Shown one piece after another: positions 10,301 to 20,351 of a stretch of 64,000 nt of DNA. Every line of letters starts with the position of its first letter. The stretch's first letter is position 1. Position numbers and translations under genes: made by a program. The stretch comes from Solen grandis (taxonomy: Eukaryota; Mollusca; Bivalvia; Adapedonta; Solenidae): contig CM037785.1 in the NCBI GenBank assembly GCA_021229015.1, positions 35,451,062 to 35,515,061 of the forward strand, given 5' to 3'. The notes beneath the pieces are model-generated. The model saw nothing but the letters and a program-made list of their open reading frames with translations, was not told the DNA's origin and did no database searches.

Positions 10301-12262
10301 GGGTGAAGTGAGGAGTGGTGATAGACTTGATGGTAGGAATGATGACAGAGATGTTGATATGGGTGATAAAGAACATGATAGTATCAGAGACAGTACAGGT
10401 ACAGATGATGAAGACAATATTCCATTGATCCATCTCTCAGAAAAATCAAAGAAAAAACATGCAAATGAAAATCAAAATATGGGGATTTATGATGTTGAAA
10501 AGGGTGACAATAATGCCTTAGAAGCAGTGATAATTAGAGGCAGAGGTAGAAAGAGAGTCCGTAACACTGCAAATTGGAAACGTAACATAATGAAATCAAG
10601 AAGAAATGAAGGGAAGAGCTACATGACAAAGAGTGGGGTCATTAGACAATCAAGGCTTATGAAAGGTGGCTGTGGGATTGGGTGCAGGTATAAATGCCAT
10701 GAAAACTTTTCTGACTCTGATAGACATAGGCTTTTTCACTGTTTCTGGAAAATTGGTGATCTAACAAAACAAAGAAATTTTGTCTCAAAATATGCAATTC
10801 AAAAGCAAAAGCAAAACAAATCAGTCAATTTATCCAGGAGGCAAAGTTCCATCCAGTGGACTTTGCCAAAAATGAAAGAAAATGGAACCTCCTCTACTGA
10901 AAAGGTTTGTAAAACCTTCTTCTTGCAAACTTTAGATGTAAGTCAAAGGTTTGTCTCAACAGTACATATGAAACAAACCATTTCGGGTATTTGTGATGGT
11001 GAACAAAGAGGGAAGCACACCTCTAGACCAAACAAGACTAGCCCAGAACAAGTTAAGCAAGTGCGAGCCCACATTGAATCTTTTAAACCTGTGGATAGTC
11101 ATTATTGTCGGAAGGACTCAAAAAGCAGTATTTGCCAAGTGAACTTAATATTACTAAAATGTACCACTTGTACAAGTCAGAGGTTGAATCCCCAGTACAG
11201 ATCCAAATATACAGGAAAATATTCAACACGGAATATAACATCGCCTTTCATAAGCCTTTGAAAGACCAGTGTGATCTTTGTTCATCTTATAAGAATGCAA
11301 ACACTGAACAAAAACAAAACATGGAAAATGAGTATCAAAATCATATCAGAAACAAAAACCTTGTTAGTAAAATAAAACTATGTGACAAAGAAAATTCAAG
11401 TATATCTAAGTCAATTTGTGCTGCATGTTTTGATTTAGAGCAGATTCTTGTAACACCCCATAGTTTTGAATCCAGCCTATACTATAAGCGCCGTCTTAGC
11501 ACTTTTAATTTTACCATCTATGATTTAGCCAAGAAAGATGGCTACTGCTATGTCTGGAATGAAACCATTGCAAAAAGAGGCGGGTCAGAAATAGCCTCTT
11601 GCGTTAAATCCTTCATTGCTAAAAAAAGCAAGGAAGGGTTCAAAGATTTTGTTTTTTATAGTGATAATTGTCAAGGTCAAAACAAAAATCGGTATTATGT
11701 GACCATGATGTGGTACTGTCTTAAGAAATTTTGCAACATCAACAGTATCACTCACAGATACTTAGAAAAAGGTCACACATTCAATGAGAATGACTCTATA
11801 CATGCGTCAGTAGAAAATGTAAGTAAAAACATGCAAATATTTAGCACATCACAGTGGGCTGCCACAATCAGAGCTGCTAGGTATAGAAAGCCATATATTG
11901 TAAAAGAAATGTCACTGTCTGATTTCTTCAATTTTAAAGCTCTGTCAGAAAATCTCAAAAATTTTGAATACAACTTTGACAATGAAAAGGTTTACTGGGG
12001 AAAAATTAGAAGCTTTCACCTATCAGCATCACTTGGTGATGTATTTGAGTACAAAACAGAACATGATGGCCAAGCAAAACAGGTTGATCTTTTTAAGAGA
12101 TCTAGGCAAAGGGTGAAGATTGATCAAATGAAACTGGTTCAATTGAGAACAGAACAAATACCCATCTCTAGAGAGATGTATCATGACCTTATAACTTTGT
12201 GCCAGAAATCAATCATTCCAAGGGTTCACCATGCCTTCTACTTGTTCCTTCCCCATGAATAA
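10284..12262 (+). pseudogene. DDE-type transposase, DUF7869-like (DNCxGQNKN), frameshifted
   Basis: Two overlapping frames (10,284-11,261 and 11,105-12,262) form one protein with a single-base break near 11,110, inside the HYCR...KKQYLPSELNITKMY region. The N-terminal part is basic (RGRGRKRVRNTANWKRN) and has a Cys-rich GCGIGCRYKCHENFSD segment. The later part has FHKPLKDQCDLCSSYKNA, a metal-binding-like segment. Three acidic positions follow in the usual spacing: FTIYDLAKK (about 11,515), YSDNCQGQNKNR (about 11,660) and NENDSIHASVE (about 11,785). Proteins of this kind occur in many copies in arthropod, cnidarian and mollusc genomes and are taken to be transposases. The stop at 12,262 looks authentic. 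Confidence 0.7.
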
Positions 12263-12686
12263 GTTAAAGAACTGTTTTAGCTTATCTGAAAATAAGTGTG
12301 GAAAATCAAATTTAGTATCAGTTGCACCAATTGTCCCAAAATGAAACTTGTGTGAATTATGTGAAATACTGAACACCAAAGATATTGATAGTTATGTACA
12401 AGAAAATGACTTTTCCTCTGCACAAGTTTTACACCAAAGTACTGTTTTGAGATAACTGAAATCATTTTTGTTCTTTTTAATTACACCAAATTGTTCTGCA
12501 TGCAGTAGTATTTTTGACATCACAAGTCCACACTGTGTATGTTGCTTGTCCAGCTATTGTCTACCAGTATGTTCTACACTGCTGCATTTTCATTGCTCTT
12601 CATAACAAGAATTGCACATTTACTTTGTAAAAAAAAAACTTGCATATTATAAAGCTAAGTGCATTTACCTTGTTATGTTCTGTGCC

Positions 12687-12692
12687 AATAAA
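12687..12692 (+). promoter_or_regulatory. Polyadenylation signal AATAAA of the transposon gene
   Basis: AATAAA lies about 425 nt after the transposase stop and inside the element. It is the clearest such signal in the 3' region, but AT-rich sequence makes chance matches common. Confidence 0.4.
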
Positions 12693-13589
12693 GTAATTAT
12701 AAGATATAGTTTTGACAGTCATAAGCTTAAAATAAGTTGACAATGACTGATATAATTTTGTAAATATAGATGGATAGCCTGGCATATAGGCTAGCCTAAT
12801 AATGAGCATTTCTAAGCTGTCATTGGCCTCTTGTTTGTCAGTTTTATGAGTTATCATTGCTTTCGACATTTTGCATTAAAAAATGATATCTCTGTCTCTT
12901 GAGTTATATATTAATACCTATGTCCGTCATTGTGAAAATTAACACTGAATTTTATGTAGGCATTTTCCTGTGAAAGAAATGCATCATAATTTTATTTGAG
13001 TTTTTGCCAAGTGGCTTTATCATTATTGGAAGTCTACTAATTGTAGTCTTTGAAGTGGCAAACACAAAATGTTAAATGTATGAGCTAAATTGAAATTCAA
13101 GTCTAACATAGCCTGTAATGCATTACAATACAGCAAATATAGTTCTGAAATTAAATTTCGTCTTTAGGGAAGTTATTCTGCATTTATTTTTTATATCAAA
13201 CAATTGGCTATATTATATTTCATTCAACTTCTTAGAAAATTGATTTAATAACCCTTTCCATTATATATGATATAAGGCATATACTAATCTTAATACCAGA
13301 TCATCCTGTTTGCAACTTAATTGTGCTAAGCTGATCAGGTTTTATATTTATAGTTGAGAAATGGTGCCTTTAAATCAGACCACAACTAAATCTGTATGTA
13401 CACCAAATTATTGTGTGTATAAAACATCAAATTAGTATAATGGTGTTATTATATAAAATCAAAAAAATGTTTTAATAACCTGGTTTTGTACTCAGGTCAC
13501 ATATTTTTTCAATGCTACATGTACATGTATGAAAAAATGTTTTTAAATTTTGTTGGTTTAATTATTTATTCATCACATACTGTCCATTT
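12693..13589. other. AT-rich non-coding 3' region of the transposon
   Basis: No gene is seen. The interval lies between the polyadenylation signal and the subterminal repeats. Confidence 0.6.
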
Positions 13590-13680
13590 AGACCTGTATT
13601 GCAGTCAGAATACATATAATTTTAACAAAGTTTGTAAGCATTACTGTTCTAACTTGAGTTAGACCAGTATCGCTTTCAGA
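13590..13680 (+). repeat. Right subterminal copies of the TIR motif
   Basis: TTTAGACCTGTATTGCAGTC (about 13,588-13,607) and GAGTTAGACCAGTATCGC (about 13,656-13,673) repeat the inner part of the right TIR (GTTAGACCTGTATTGCG at 13,894). The shared core is TTAGACC-x-GTATxGC. Confidence 0.65.
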
Positions 13681-13892
13681 TATTTGCCATAATCAGCAAA
13701 TTTTTAAGTGGAAAACTGATCTAACTCACAAATCTTTAAATATCTCTTTTTTAAATTATTTATTTAAATTGAAATTTAACCAATGTTTAAATCTAATATA
13801 ATGTTATAAAATTTAAAAAAATAGGCTGAGTAATATTAAGCATATTCGTATAAAGCAGTTTTTATTGTCTCCTGTAAAATTTGTAAAAATGT

Positions 13893-13921
13893 AGTTAGAC
13901 CTGTATTGCGTTCAGCCCTCG
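13893..13921 (-). repeat. Transposon terminal inverted repeat, right
   Basis: Plus strand reads AGTTAGACCTGTATTGCG then TTCAGCCCTCG, the inverse of the left end, followed by target duplicate ATCT at 13,922-13,925. Confidence 0.9.
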
Positions 13922-13925
13922 ATCT

Positions 13926-13985
13926 GTTTCTGAATAATTTTGTGTTTGTTATGAGTCCAGCGTCGTTCCAGTTTCTAGTTGTCAT
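13926..13985 (-). pseudogene. Gene X, N-terminal stub
   Basis: An ATG at 13,985 lies inside the last codons of the capsid-like gene, giving an 11-nt overlap with its TAG at 13,975-13,977. About 20 codons are open up to the transposon footprint, and the frame agrees with gene X on the far side. This identifies the start of X and shows that the transposon landed inside it. Confidence 0.6.
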
Positions 13986-15596
13986 TGTTGCTGTCTTCTC
14001 CGTATATTGTTCCGCTGCAGTGTGAGTAGCTCTTCAGTGTTCTGTCTTGTGAGAAGGCGGACAGCTCCTGTGAATTGACATTTATGCTTATTTCAGGTAT
14101 TTCTATGTTTGGTGTTGCTTTGCCGCTAATGTATGATACTGATTGTGGTAGTATAGGGCGGCCATCTTGTGATTTTAATATCCCCCCTTCCACTCTGGCT
14201 TTCTTTATTTGTTGTCTGTGGTCTATATCCGGTTGTCCTGCCTTTCATTTAATTCCGTATCTTTCCGGGATTGGTGTGCTCGACCTCGGTGGTTGGAACG
14301 TTGCTGATTCGTATACTGATGTGTCTACGTCATTGTCCTGTGACATTTGTGCACCTATTATTGACTGTGTTGCTGTTCGGACATCTTCGGAAGTTGCTTC
14401 GGGATCTGCCGGTGGGTTTACGTTTGAGCAATCGGAATCCCCTCTGTTGTCCGGTATGTTTATGTTTTTGTTTTTGTGACTGTATGTTATTCCGACCTTG
14501 TGCATGGTAAGTGTGCGTGGTCTGTTTACATTCCACATGTGTTTCGGTACTTGCGCCATTTCCCATACATCCGGGTTGGCCATATTGTCTTGTATACCGT
14601 TCATGTTCAATGTGTAAAAGCCTAAGCTTGGTGCAGTTCTATATTCTATTTCACAGAAGTATGATATTTTTAATTTTGCAATTATATTTATTGCCCCTGT
14701 TTCGCATAAGTATGGTGCGACCTTAATGAGTAGTGGTAGTGTTTCGTCCAAGAAGTTGTGATTGACTAATGTTGCGTAGTTGGCTTCTATGTCTCCGGTG
14801 GTTGTCGGGCATTTCCGTTGTTTGAATCGGTTGGCGAATGGGACATCGTATAGTTCCGTACTGTTGAAGTTTCCAATCGGGTACCATCGGCAGTCTGCGC
14901 TCTCGTATCTTTGGCCTATTTCCATTTCGTCTATTCTCAGCATCCCGTTTCATTTACTAGTATGACCTGATTATCATTTGCTTTTTTGAATTCCCGCCCC
15001 AAGTCTATTATGCATCTTTTTAATTTACTACTTTCTAGTGAGGTCGGGTCTGGTACCCGCAAGAAATTATTTGGCGCGTACATGTTTTCCCCCGTGATTT
15101 TTGGTCTTATTGCTCTTAATGTCCATAGTCTTTGTGGATCTGTTGCTACCATTATTTTTGGTTGACTGACGAATTGTGATTGTATTTGCGATGAATTTGC
15201 TGCTGATATAGATTGTTGTATGGGTGTAATGTCTTTGATAATGCATCCATGTTTTTTTATTCTCCAGCTTGACGCCGTTAATACTTCGTCGAACCAGTCT
15301 TTGGGTACCATTGACGCCCTGCATGTATCGTACGGTATATATTGCCATCCCCCATCGTATGTCCATGATGAATAGCCGTCTGCATTAATGTATGTCTGTA
15401 ATCTATCTTGTTCCATGTTATTACTGATGTAATGTGTCAATGTTTTGAAATATGTCTTTTTGTATGTGGCTGTTTCCGGTTGTGTAGCGATTGTTGTGGC
15501 TTGAAATACTCCCGCTGCGCCTGGGCCCATATTTGGCGGTTGTGCTGGTGGTTGCGCCTGCGCATTGGCATTTCCGTTATCATCGGGGGGCGCCAT
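13975..15596 (-). pseudogene. Parvovirus-like capsid protein (VP) gene, broken
   Basis: The ATG at 15,596 sits in AACCAAGATGG, a fair Kozak context. Frame 1 (219 codons, to 14,937) begins with a Pro/Ala/Asn/Gln-rich N-terminus. It contains DGGWQYIPYD and a following DWF...SSWRIKKHGCII, a pattern I associate with the first strands of parvoviral VP. Frame 2 (14,943-14,245) has PLLIKVAPYLCETG and KISYFCEIEYR, like the late VP strands. The two frames overlap at ATGCTGA. A TGA at 14,245-14,247 then interrupts frame 2, but the same frame stays open for a further 89 codons to 13,975. Together the three parts span about 540 codons, a normal VP length, so I read one damaged capsid gene. The family call rests on pattern and context with NS1. 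Confidence 0.6.
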
Positions 15597-15620
15597 CTTG
15601 GTTCTCTCCCGTCTGTCTGA

Positions 15621-15753
15621 CTGTAAATAAAGTATGTGTTTTTTTGGTAGTGGGTGGGGTGTGTTATTATTGTCTGTCTCTCTTAACCTGTCTGGTTAAC
15701 AATAAGTAAAAACATGTATAACATAGAACGACAGCTAGTAAGAAGTATCCTAC
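15621..15753 (-). other. Putative short intron in the 5' UTR of the virus-like block
   Basis: The donor is AAATAAG|GTAGGAT (exon end 15,754) and the acceptor is CTTTATTTACAG (exon start 15,620), 24 nt before the VP ATG. Size is 133 bp. Both signals are good, but there is no transcript evidence. Confidence 0.45.
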
Positions 15754-15858
15754 CTTATTTATCCAAGTGGTGTCTTATCCTTTTTAATCCAATCCTTTTT
15801 CGAACACTTTTCACTGTAAATCCTGATTCAATTTGAAGTCCTTTCTCCTGCGCACTGT

Positions 15859-15866
15859 GTTTTATA
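15859..15866 (-). promoter_or_regulatory. TATA box of the virus-like block
   Basis: Minus strand reads GGCAGTATAAAACACAGTGC. It lies about 260 nt upstream of the VP ATG and about 105 nt before the candidate UTR intron, a sensible place for an RNA polymerase II promoter. Confidence 0.6.
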
Positions 15867-15930
15867 CTGCCTGGTTTGAATATTTTCTTGAGCTATCACA
15901 TGGTTGGTCACCTGTTTCCGGTCCCTTCTC

Positions 15931-15935
15931 ATTGG
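15931..15935 (-). promoter_or_regulatory. CCAAT box upstream of the TATA box
   Basis: Minus strand reads GAACCAATGAG, about 65 bp upstream of the TATA box, the classical spacing. Confidence 0.5.
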
Positions 15936-16021
15936 TTCATTCAATCTTGTTGTTTTGCCATGGTAACTATCTCATATAGTTGGTTAGTGCTTTAGAACCC
16001 CCTTGAGGGGACCATCTACGA

Positions 16022-16110
16022 AGGATGAAAAGTTTCTTAGTTTACCAGTCCATTTTGTCTTAATATGGGGTCAGACAATTGGACTTATATACTAAGAAAC
16101 TTTTCATCCT
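16022..16110. repeat. Long imperfect hairpin, candidate viral terminal palindrome
   Basis: The outer arms are a perfect 20-bp inverted repeat: AGGATGAAAAGTTTCTTAGT at 16,022-16,041 and its complement at 16,091-16,110. Inside, AGTCCATTTTGTCT (16,047) pairs with CAGACAATTGGACT (16,072) with one bulge, leaving a tip of about 11 nt. The hairpin lies about 155 bp upstream of the TATA box. Parvoviral genomes end in hairpins of this kind, so it may mark one end of the insertion. A MITE is the alternative. I found no matching hairpin at the other end. Confidence 0.55.
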
Positions 16111-16985
16111 AAGTTGACCTTTTATATCATACTTTTGTCGGCAAATCTTTCTTTGAACTTCAAGTAAAGTACCGTTAGACAATAATAGTCAGCATAACAT
16201 CTTATGTACAAACTTTTTTTTCAATAAGCATGTGTGTGTTTTAACAAGCACATGTTAAAACGCCAATTAATTACGCCTTAATCTTTCTTATTTGATTCTT
16301 TAATTTAGAAATCACACACTCATTACTCGCGTTAAATTCTTCGTTGTTAATTGGTGGTAATCAACGACCGCATAGTCGCAAGGTATTCTTTTAGCTCTGC
16401 AAACTGTAAATTTTGATTGTGTAATCTCTTTAAAATAAAGGGTAGCGGTGACTCAAAAGACGATTTGGGATGTACATTATTTATACATTAAAAGTATATT
16501 TTGGTTAGAAATAAAATGGCCTTTATAAGTGTCATAGTTAAGCACTCTTCAAATTCATAATTTTGTTTAAATTTAATTACAATTTAAGAAATAGTCAGAC
16601 TAATATTGTCTGCATTAGAGCCTTGCTGTCTATGTCGTGAGATGTGTTCTATGTTGATGCCACATATTCCACTTAACAATAAATCGGCCATGTTGTGTAA
16701 CGTTACGATCAGTTTACTTATTTTTTATAAAGCTCTGCTTACCAACCACTGAAAACTTAAAGATGAAAAGGGTATGACAATTTTTATTAGTATTATTACG
16801 AAGATCAGACGAAATAGTCATTCAAAACCACGAGGATGACTTCATGCCGGAATCAACTTAGTCGGTACCGCTAAGTCAAATACATGAAATGTCCGTTAGG
16901 AAAAAAACAAAAATGCTAAATGCAGTTGGTTTTTATGTGATCACATTTCTTTAGGTACTTTAAAAAACATTAGTCAATATATGAT
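16111..16985. other. AT-rich sequence without a recognised gene
   Basis: No supported ORF, TIR or repeat family was recognised between the hairpin and the Tigger 3' end. Confidence 0.5.
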
Positions 16986-17638
16986 TTATTTGACATGAAA
17001 GTAAGGTGGATTCCGGTAAAATCTAAGTGGATTCCAGTAGATTCCGGTAAATAGGGGGATTCCGGTAAAAAGAGTCACGGTTTGGTAGTTGTCTGCTTCT
17101 TCTTCCTTTTCTTCTTCCTCTGTCTGGACTTGCGGTGCTGCTGGGGAAGCTCTAAACCTACACTTCAAGAAGCACTTGTTGATGGTAGCAGCATCAACCT
17201 CACTCCATGACCTAGCTACCCAGTGTATGGCGTCCAATACCGAAATTTCCTTCAGCAGCTGACAACCATCTTTCCCATGGTCCTAGTCCATACGCTGAAG
17301 AACAAACTGCAGCTGGCGCTTCCTATACTTCAGCTTCATGGTCTGGATGATGCCCTGGTCCAGTGGTTGAACTACAGAGGCGGTGTTGGTCGGCAGGAAT
17401 TTCAGAGTCACGTTCTTCAGTTTCACTGCAGTGTGTGATGGGGCGTTGTCCACAAACAGCAGCACCTTACGTCCTCTCATCTGCCTGTCGAACCAGTGTA
17501 GCCACTCTTCGAAGAGTCAAGATGTCATCCAGGCCTTCTTGTTAGCTGGGTACAGGACTGGCAGACGATCCACGGAAATGCTAGAGAAGCATCTCGGCTT
17601 TTCTGACTTGCCTATCACCATAGGTTTGACCGTCTCTC
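16986..17638 (-). pseudogene. Tigger transposase, second exon (DDE core and tail)
   Basis: The exon follows an acceptor (TCTGTTTTCTAG, 17,650-17,639). It contains KPMVIGKSEKPRCF and NKKAWMTS, an in-frame TGA, and then LFEEWLHWFDRQM. The second catalytic motif is LLFVDNAPSH, followed by FLPTNTASVVQPLDQG, both typical of Tigger DDE_1. A second in-frame stop (TAG after LQRMD) precedes AIHWVARSWSEVDAATINKC and an acidic tail (TEEEEKEEEAD). Two stops mean the copy is dead. Confidence 0.75.
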
Positions 17639-19141
17639 CTAGAAAACAGAATAGCAGCACAATATTAACAGACTGTTAAGTCTGTGAACATTGAAAGTTT
17701 GTTTTTTTGGTACATATTTTTAATAAAGATGTACACATGCTTTTGTCTGATGATCCATTTTAAAAACAGGATCAGTGATATCACTGAATTTACAATTATT
17801 TAAAAAAAAAAATTAGTTAAATGGTAAAAATAAAATTCATAATTACAGTAAAACCTCGCTTTCCGACCACCTCGGAATTAAGACCAACTCGCTATACCGA
17901 CCATATTTTTTTGGAACCAAATATTTTAATGCATTAATTCAATGGTCGTTTGTTTCACAATAACGACCACCTCGCTATTCCACCATAACGACCAATGATG
18001 CTGGACAAAACTTACCATATTCCTCTTATTCTTAATCCACTTGGAAGACCATAAAAAATTCGGCCTGCGGCGATAGAACAATATTTTGTGTATAGTGCAG
18101 TACAATACAATGGGTGTCAATTACCGCTTTACGGTGTCGTAAACTGGAAAAGGTGCCATACTGTCAAGTGATACGTTATGTGTAAAAGGGGAAAAAGTGT
18201 GGATAGTCATTAATTGTCCCTAATTAGACATGAATGAGGGTACAGTGGATTTTCAGAAAACTGGAGAAAAGAGATTGCATGGCAATTATGAACGATTGAG
18301 TGTCAATAAAAACAGAAACACATCGGATCCTTTGATATAATCGTTGTTTTCATTTGACCTAATGTTGGGCATGTGTATTTATTTGTTTCTTGCATATGCA
18401 TTACAGTATTTATCAAATAAATTAAAATAAATTTGACATAAATGTTTGACTTTTTAGAGAGAAAGAGAGAGGGAGAGATTCTATTTTATATAAAAATGTA
18501 CATAAAAAGAACATACATACATGAAAATGTAAAATATAAACAACATTCACACATGCACACAAAGATATACATAGGAGTGGGTGTGCAAGGCCGAAAAACG
18601 AACATGAACATGAGAATTTGTTTATGTTTCACTAATAAGACCACCTCACTATTAAGACCACTTTTCAATGGAACAGAAGGTGGTCTTAATAGTGAGGTTT
18701 TACTGTACTAAACTAGAATTCAACATCGTGCAATAGATAAACGATAACTATAAAATTCGTACTTGATCTTTCGTAATTATAAAATTCATATGTGAACTGA
18801 CGCTTTTTGTAGAAAGTTTAAAACGTGTACATTCAACGTAATTATTTTTTCTTTTTAATTGTATTAAAGAGTAAAATCAGTTACACAAACTCATTTTTGT
18901 GACTTTCAGAGAAATCTACCTTTGCATTTCGTGTGCTAATTTTCCGTTTACTGATGTTAAGATTTCCTGATCCAATATTCATTTAGAATCCGCGGCCATT
19001 TGTATTGTGATAATGATAAAGTGAATTCCCCTTATTAATGTTCGTTTCGCCATCAAACCATGTTCTTATAATTCTCTCACTTTTTCCTCTTAATAATAAT
19101 AATAATAATATATAAAAAATAATAAATATAAATTGATTTAC
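17639..19141 (-). other. Intron within the Tigger transposase
   Basis: The donor is CTAGCAG|GTAAATC (19,142/19,141) and the acceptor is TTCTGTTTTCTAG. Splicing restores a continuous Tigger motif across the junction. The Tigger relic at 34.7-37.3 kb has an interruption at the same protein position with an equivalent acceptor (CATTTCAG|GAGAGA). The intron holds an 860-bp MITE and A/T-rich filler. Confidence 0.65.
17846..18705. mobile_element. Pogo-type MITE nested in the Tigger intron
   Basis: The ends read CAGTAAAACCTCGCTTTCCG and, inverted, CAGTAAAACCTCACTATTAA, each flanked by TA. GACCACCTC motifs repeat inside both ends. There is no transposase gene; short ORFs at 18,442-18,711 are not supported. 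Confidence 0.75.
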
Positions 19142-19738
19142 CTGCTAGGCTAGCACAAAGCACAACTGTCAATCTGTCCTTCGACCGTTTTCTGCCTGCA
19201 CAGTCTTCACCCTTATTGAAGTACGTAGACTTCGTCGTATCTCGGAAGAAAAGGCCGGTTTCGTCCATGTTGAAAATATTCTCAGGCGCATATCCTTCAC
19301 ATTGCACAGGAAGCTTGCACTTAAAATCCTCAACAACACTCACATCCACGGCACCATGTTCTCCTGACATTGTTTTGAACACTATGTTGTTATGTTTCAA
19401 GAAACTGTCTAACCACCCGTTACATGCCTTGAATGAGTCTAATCCAAGATCTCCAGCAAACTTCATCGCCTTTTCCTTCAGGAGAGGACAGGACACGTTT
19501 ATTTTCCATCCTGTAGCATCGGTAAACCACATCAAGCAAATTGTTTCAGTCTCTTTGCAGAGCCCTGGCCATTCATCTCGAAGTCTTCCATGATCTCACG
19601 TTTTCTCTTCACGACCCCTTTGATCTGTGTTCGCCCGACATCCATTTCTTTAGCTATTAGTCGGCTGCTATTTCCACTGTCAGAGAGCTTGATCACTCTT
19701 ACTCTATCTTCTAGCGTTAGAAATTTTCTCTTCGACAT
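19142..19738 (-). pseudogene. Tigger transposase, first exon (HTH and start of DDE)
   Basis: The start MSKRKFLTLEDRVRVIKLSD is a CENP-B-type HTH, with RLIAKEMDVGRTQI as the recognition helix region. A one-base break at about 19,535 separates it from the next frame. That frame has ACNGWLDSFLKHN (second HTH) and ENIFNMDETGLFFR, which carries the first catalytic Asp. The exon ends at VLCASLAG and a splice donor. Confidence 0.75.
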
Positions 19739-20351
19739 GACGACTTTTCTTATTTAATAGATCTAGCAATAATGATTTGAACACTTTGACGGTAATTCTC
19801 AGTGTGATTGCAGATTGATTGCTTTGATTTTTAAAAACCATCATGCTTGTTTTATTTTTCTTATTGGGTGACAAACTAATTAATGCTCATCTTTTGATGA
19901 GGTAGCTATTGTAAAAGGTGTTAATACAACAATTAATCAAACAGGCCTATTTCGGCTGACGTGCGAGACAATTAGCAATTTTCTCAAATCTCGGGACCAA
20001 TATCCCTAAGTTGCTAAGCACCAATAAGAATTCACCCCTTAGAGTAATACCCCACTCCCACCCCTGTGTACTGAGATGTTTGCTGGAACGATCATCTCTC
20101 CAGGAGTTTCCAGAAACGGGTAACGTGTGCCTGACCCGCGAGGCAGTTAGGCCTTTGAGTTGCCTAGCAACCATTGTTCACAGGGCTATAGCACAGGCGG
20201 GATATGATATTACTGACTGTTGACCGTTATAGGCAGGTGACCGTTGTTTACAGTAAATTTTAAGAACAAAAATGCATTGGGGGAATCTGATGTGACCGTT
20301 GTTGTCAGGTGACCGTTGTTCCAAGGTGACCGTTAGTACAGGTTTGACTGT

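Larger units (their letters stand above)
8212..13921 (+). mobile_element. 5.7-kb DNA transposon with OTU/C76-like protease and DUF7869-like DDE transposase
   Basis: Terminal inverted repeats of 28-29 bp begin CGAGGGCTGAACGCAATACA on both strands with about one mismatch, and 4-bp ATCT duplications flank them. The plus strand holds a 5' UTR exon with a consensus donor (AAG|GTAAGT at 8,652), an acceptor (TTTGTAG at 9,134), a cysteine-protease-like region (9,135-10,024), a minisatellite linker and a transposase-like region (10,284-12,262). A polyadenylation signal follows at 12,687. Copies of the TIR motif recur inside both ends. Frame breaks at about 9,240-9,262, in the minisatellite and at about 11,110 make this copy defective. 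I cannot place it in a named superfamily: a 4-bp target duplication fits several. Confidence 0.85.
16986..20350 (-). mobile_element. Tigger/pogo DNA transposon, degenerate, intron-bearing
   Basis: The 5' end has a terminal repeat: plus strand CAGGTTTGACTG at 20,339-20,350 followed by TA, preceded by repeated GTGACCGTTG motifs. The matching left TIR is not found, so the 3' end is truncated or altered. It carries an N-terminal HTH and a DDE domain on the minus strand, split by a 1.5-kb GT-AG intron that holds a MITE. Confidence 0.75.

Noticed and set aside
9950..10433. Minus-strand ORFs rich in S/P/H/Y
   Set aside because: They are the reverse reading of the transposon minisatellite.
18442..18711. 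89-codon plus-strand ORF
   Set aside because: It lies in the MITE and its TIR; composition is low-complexity.
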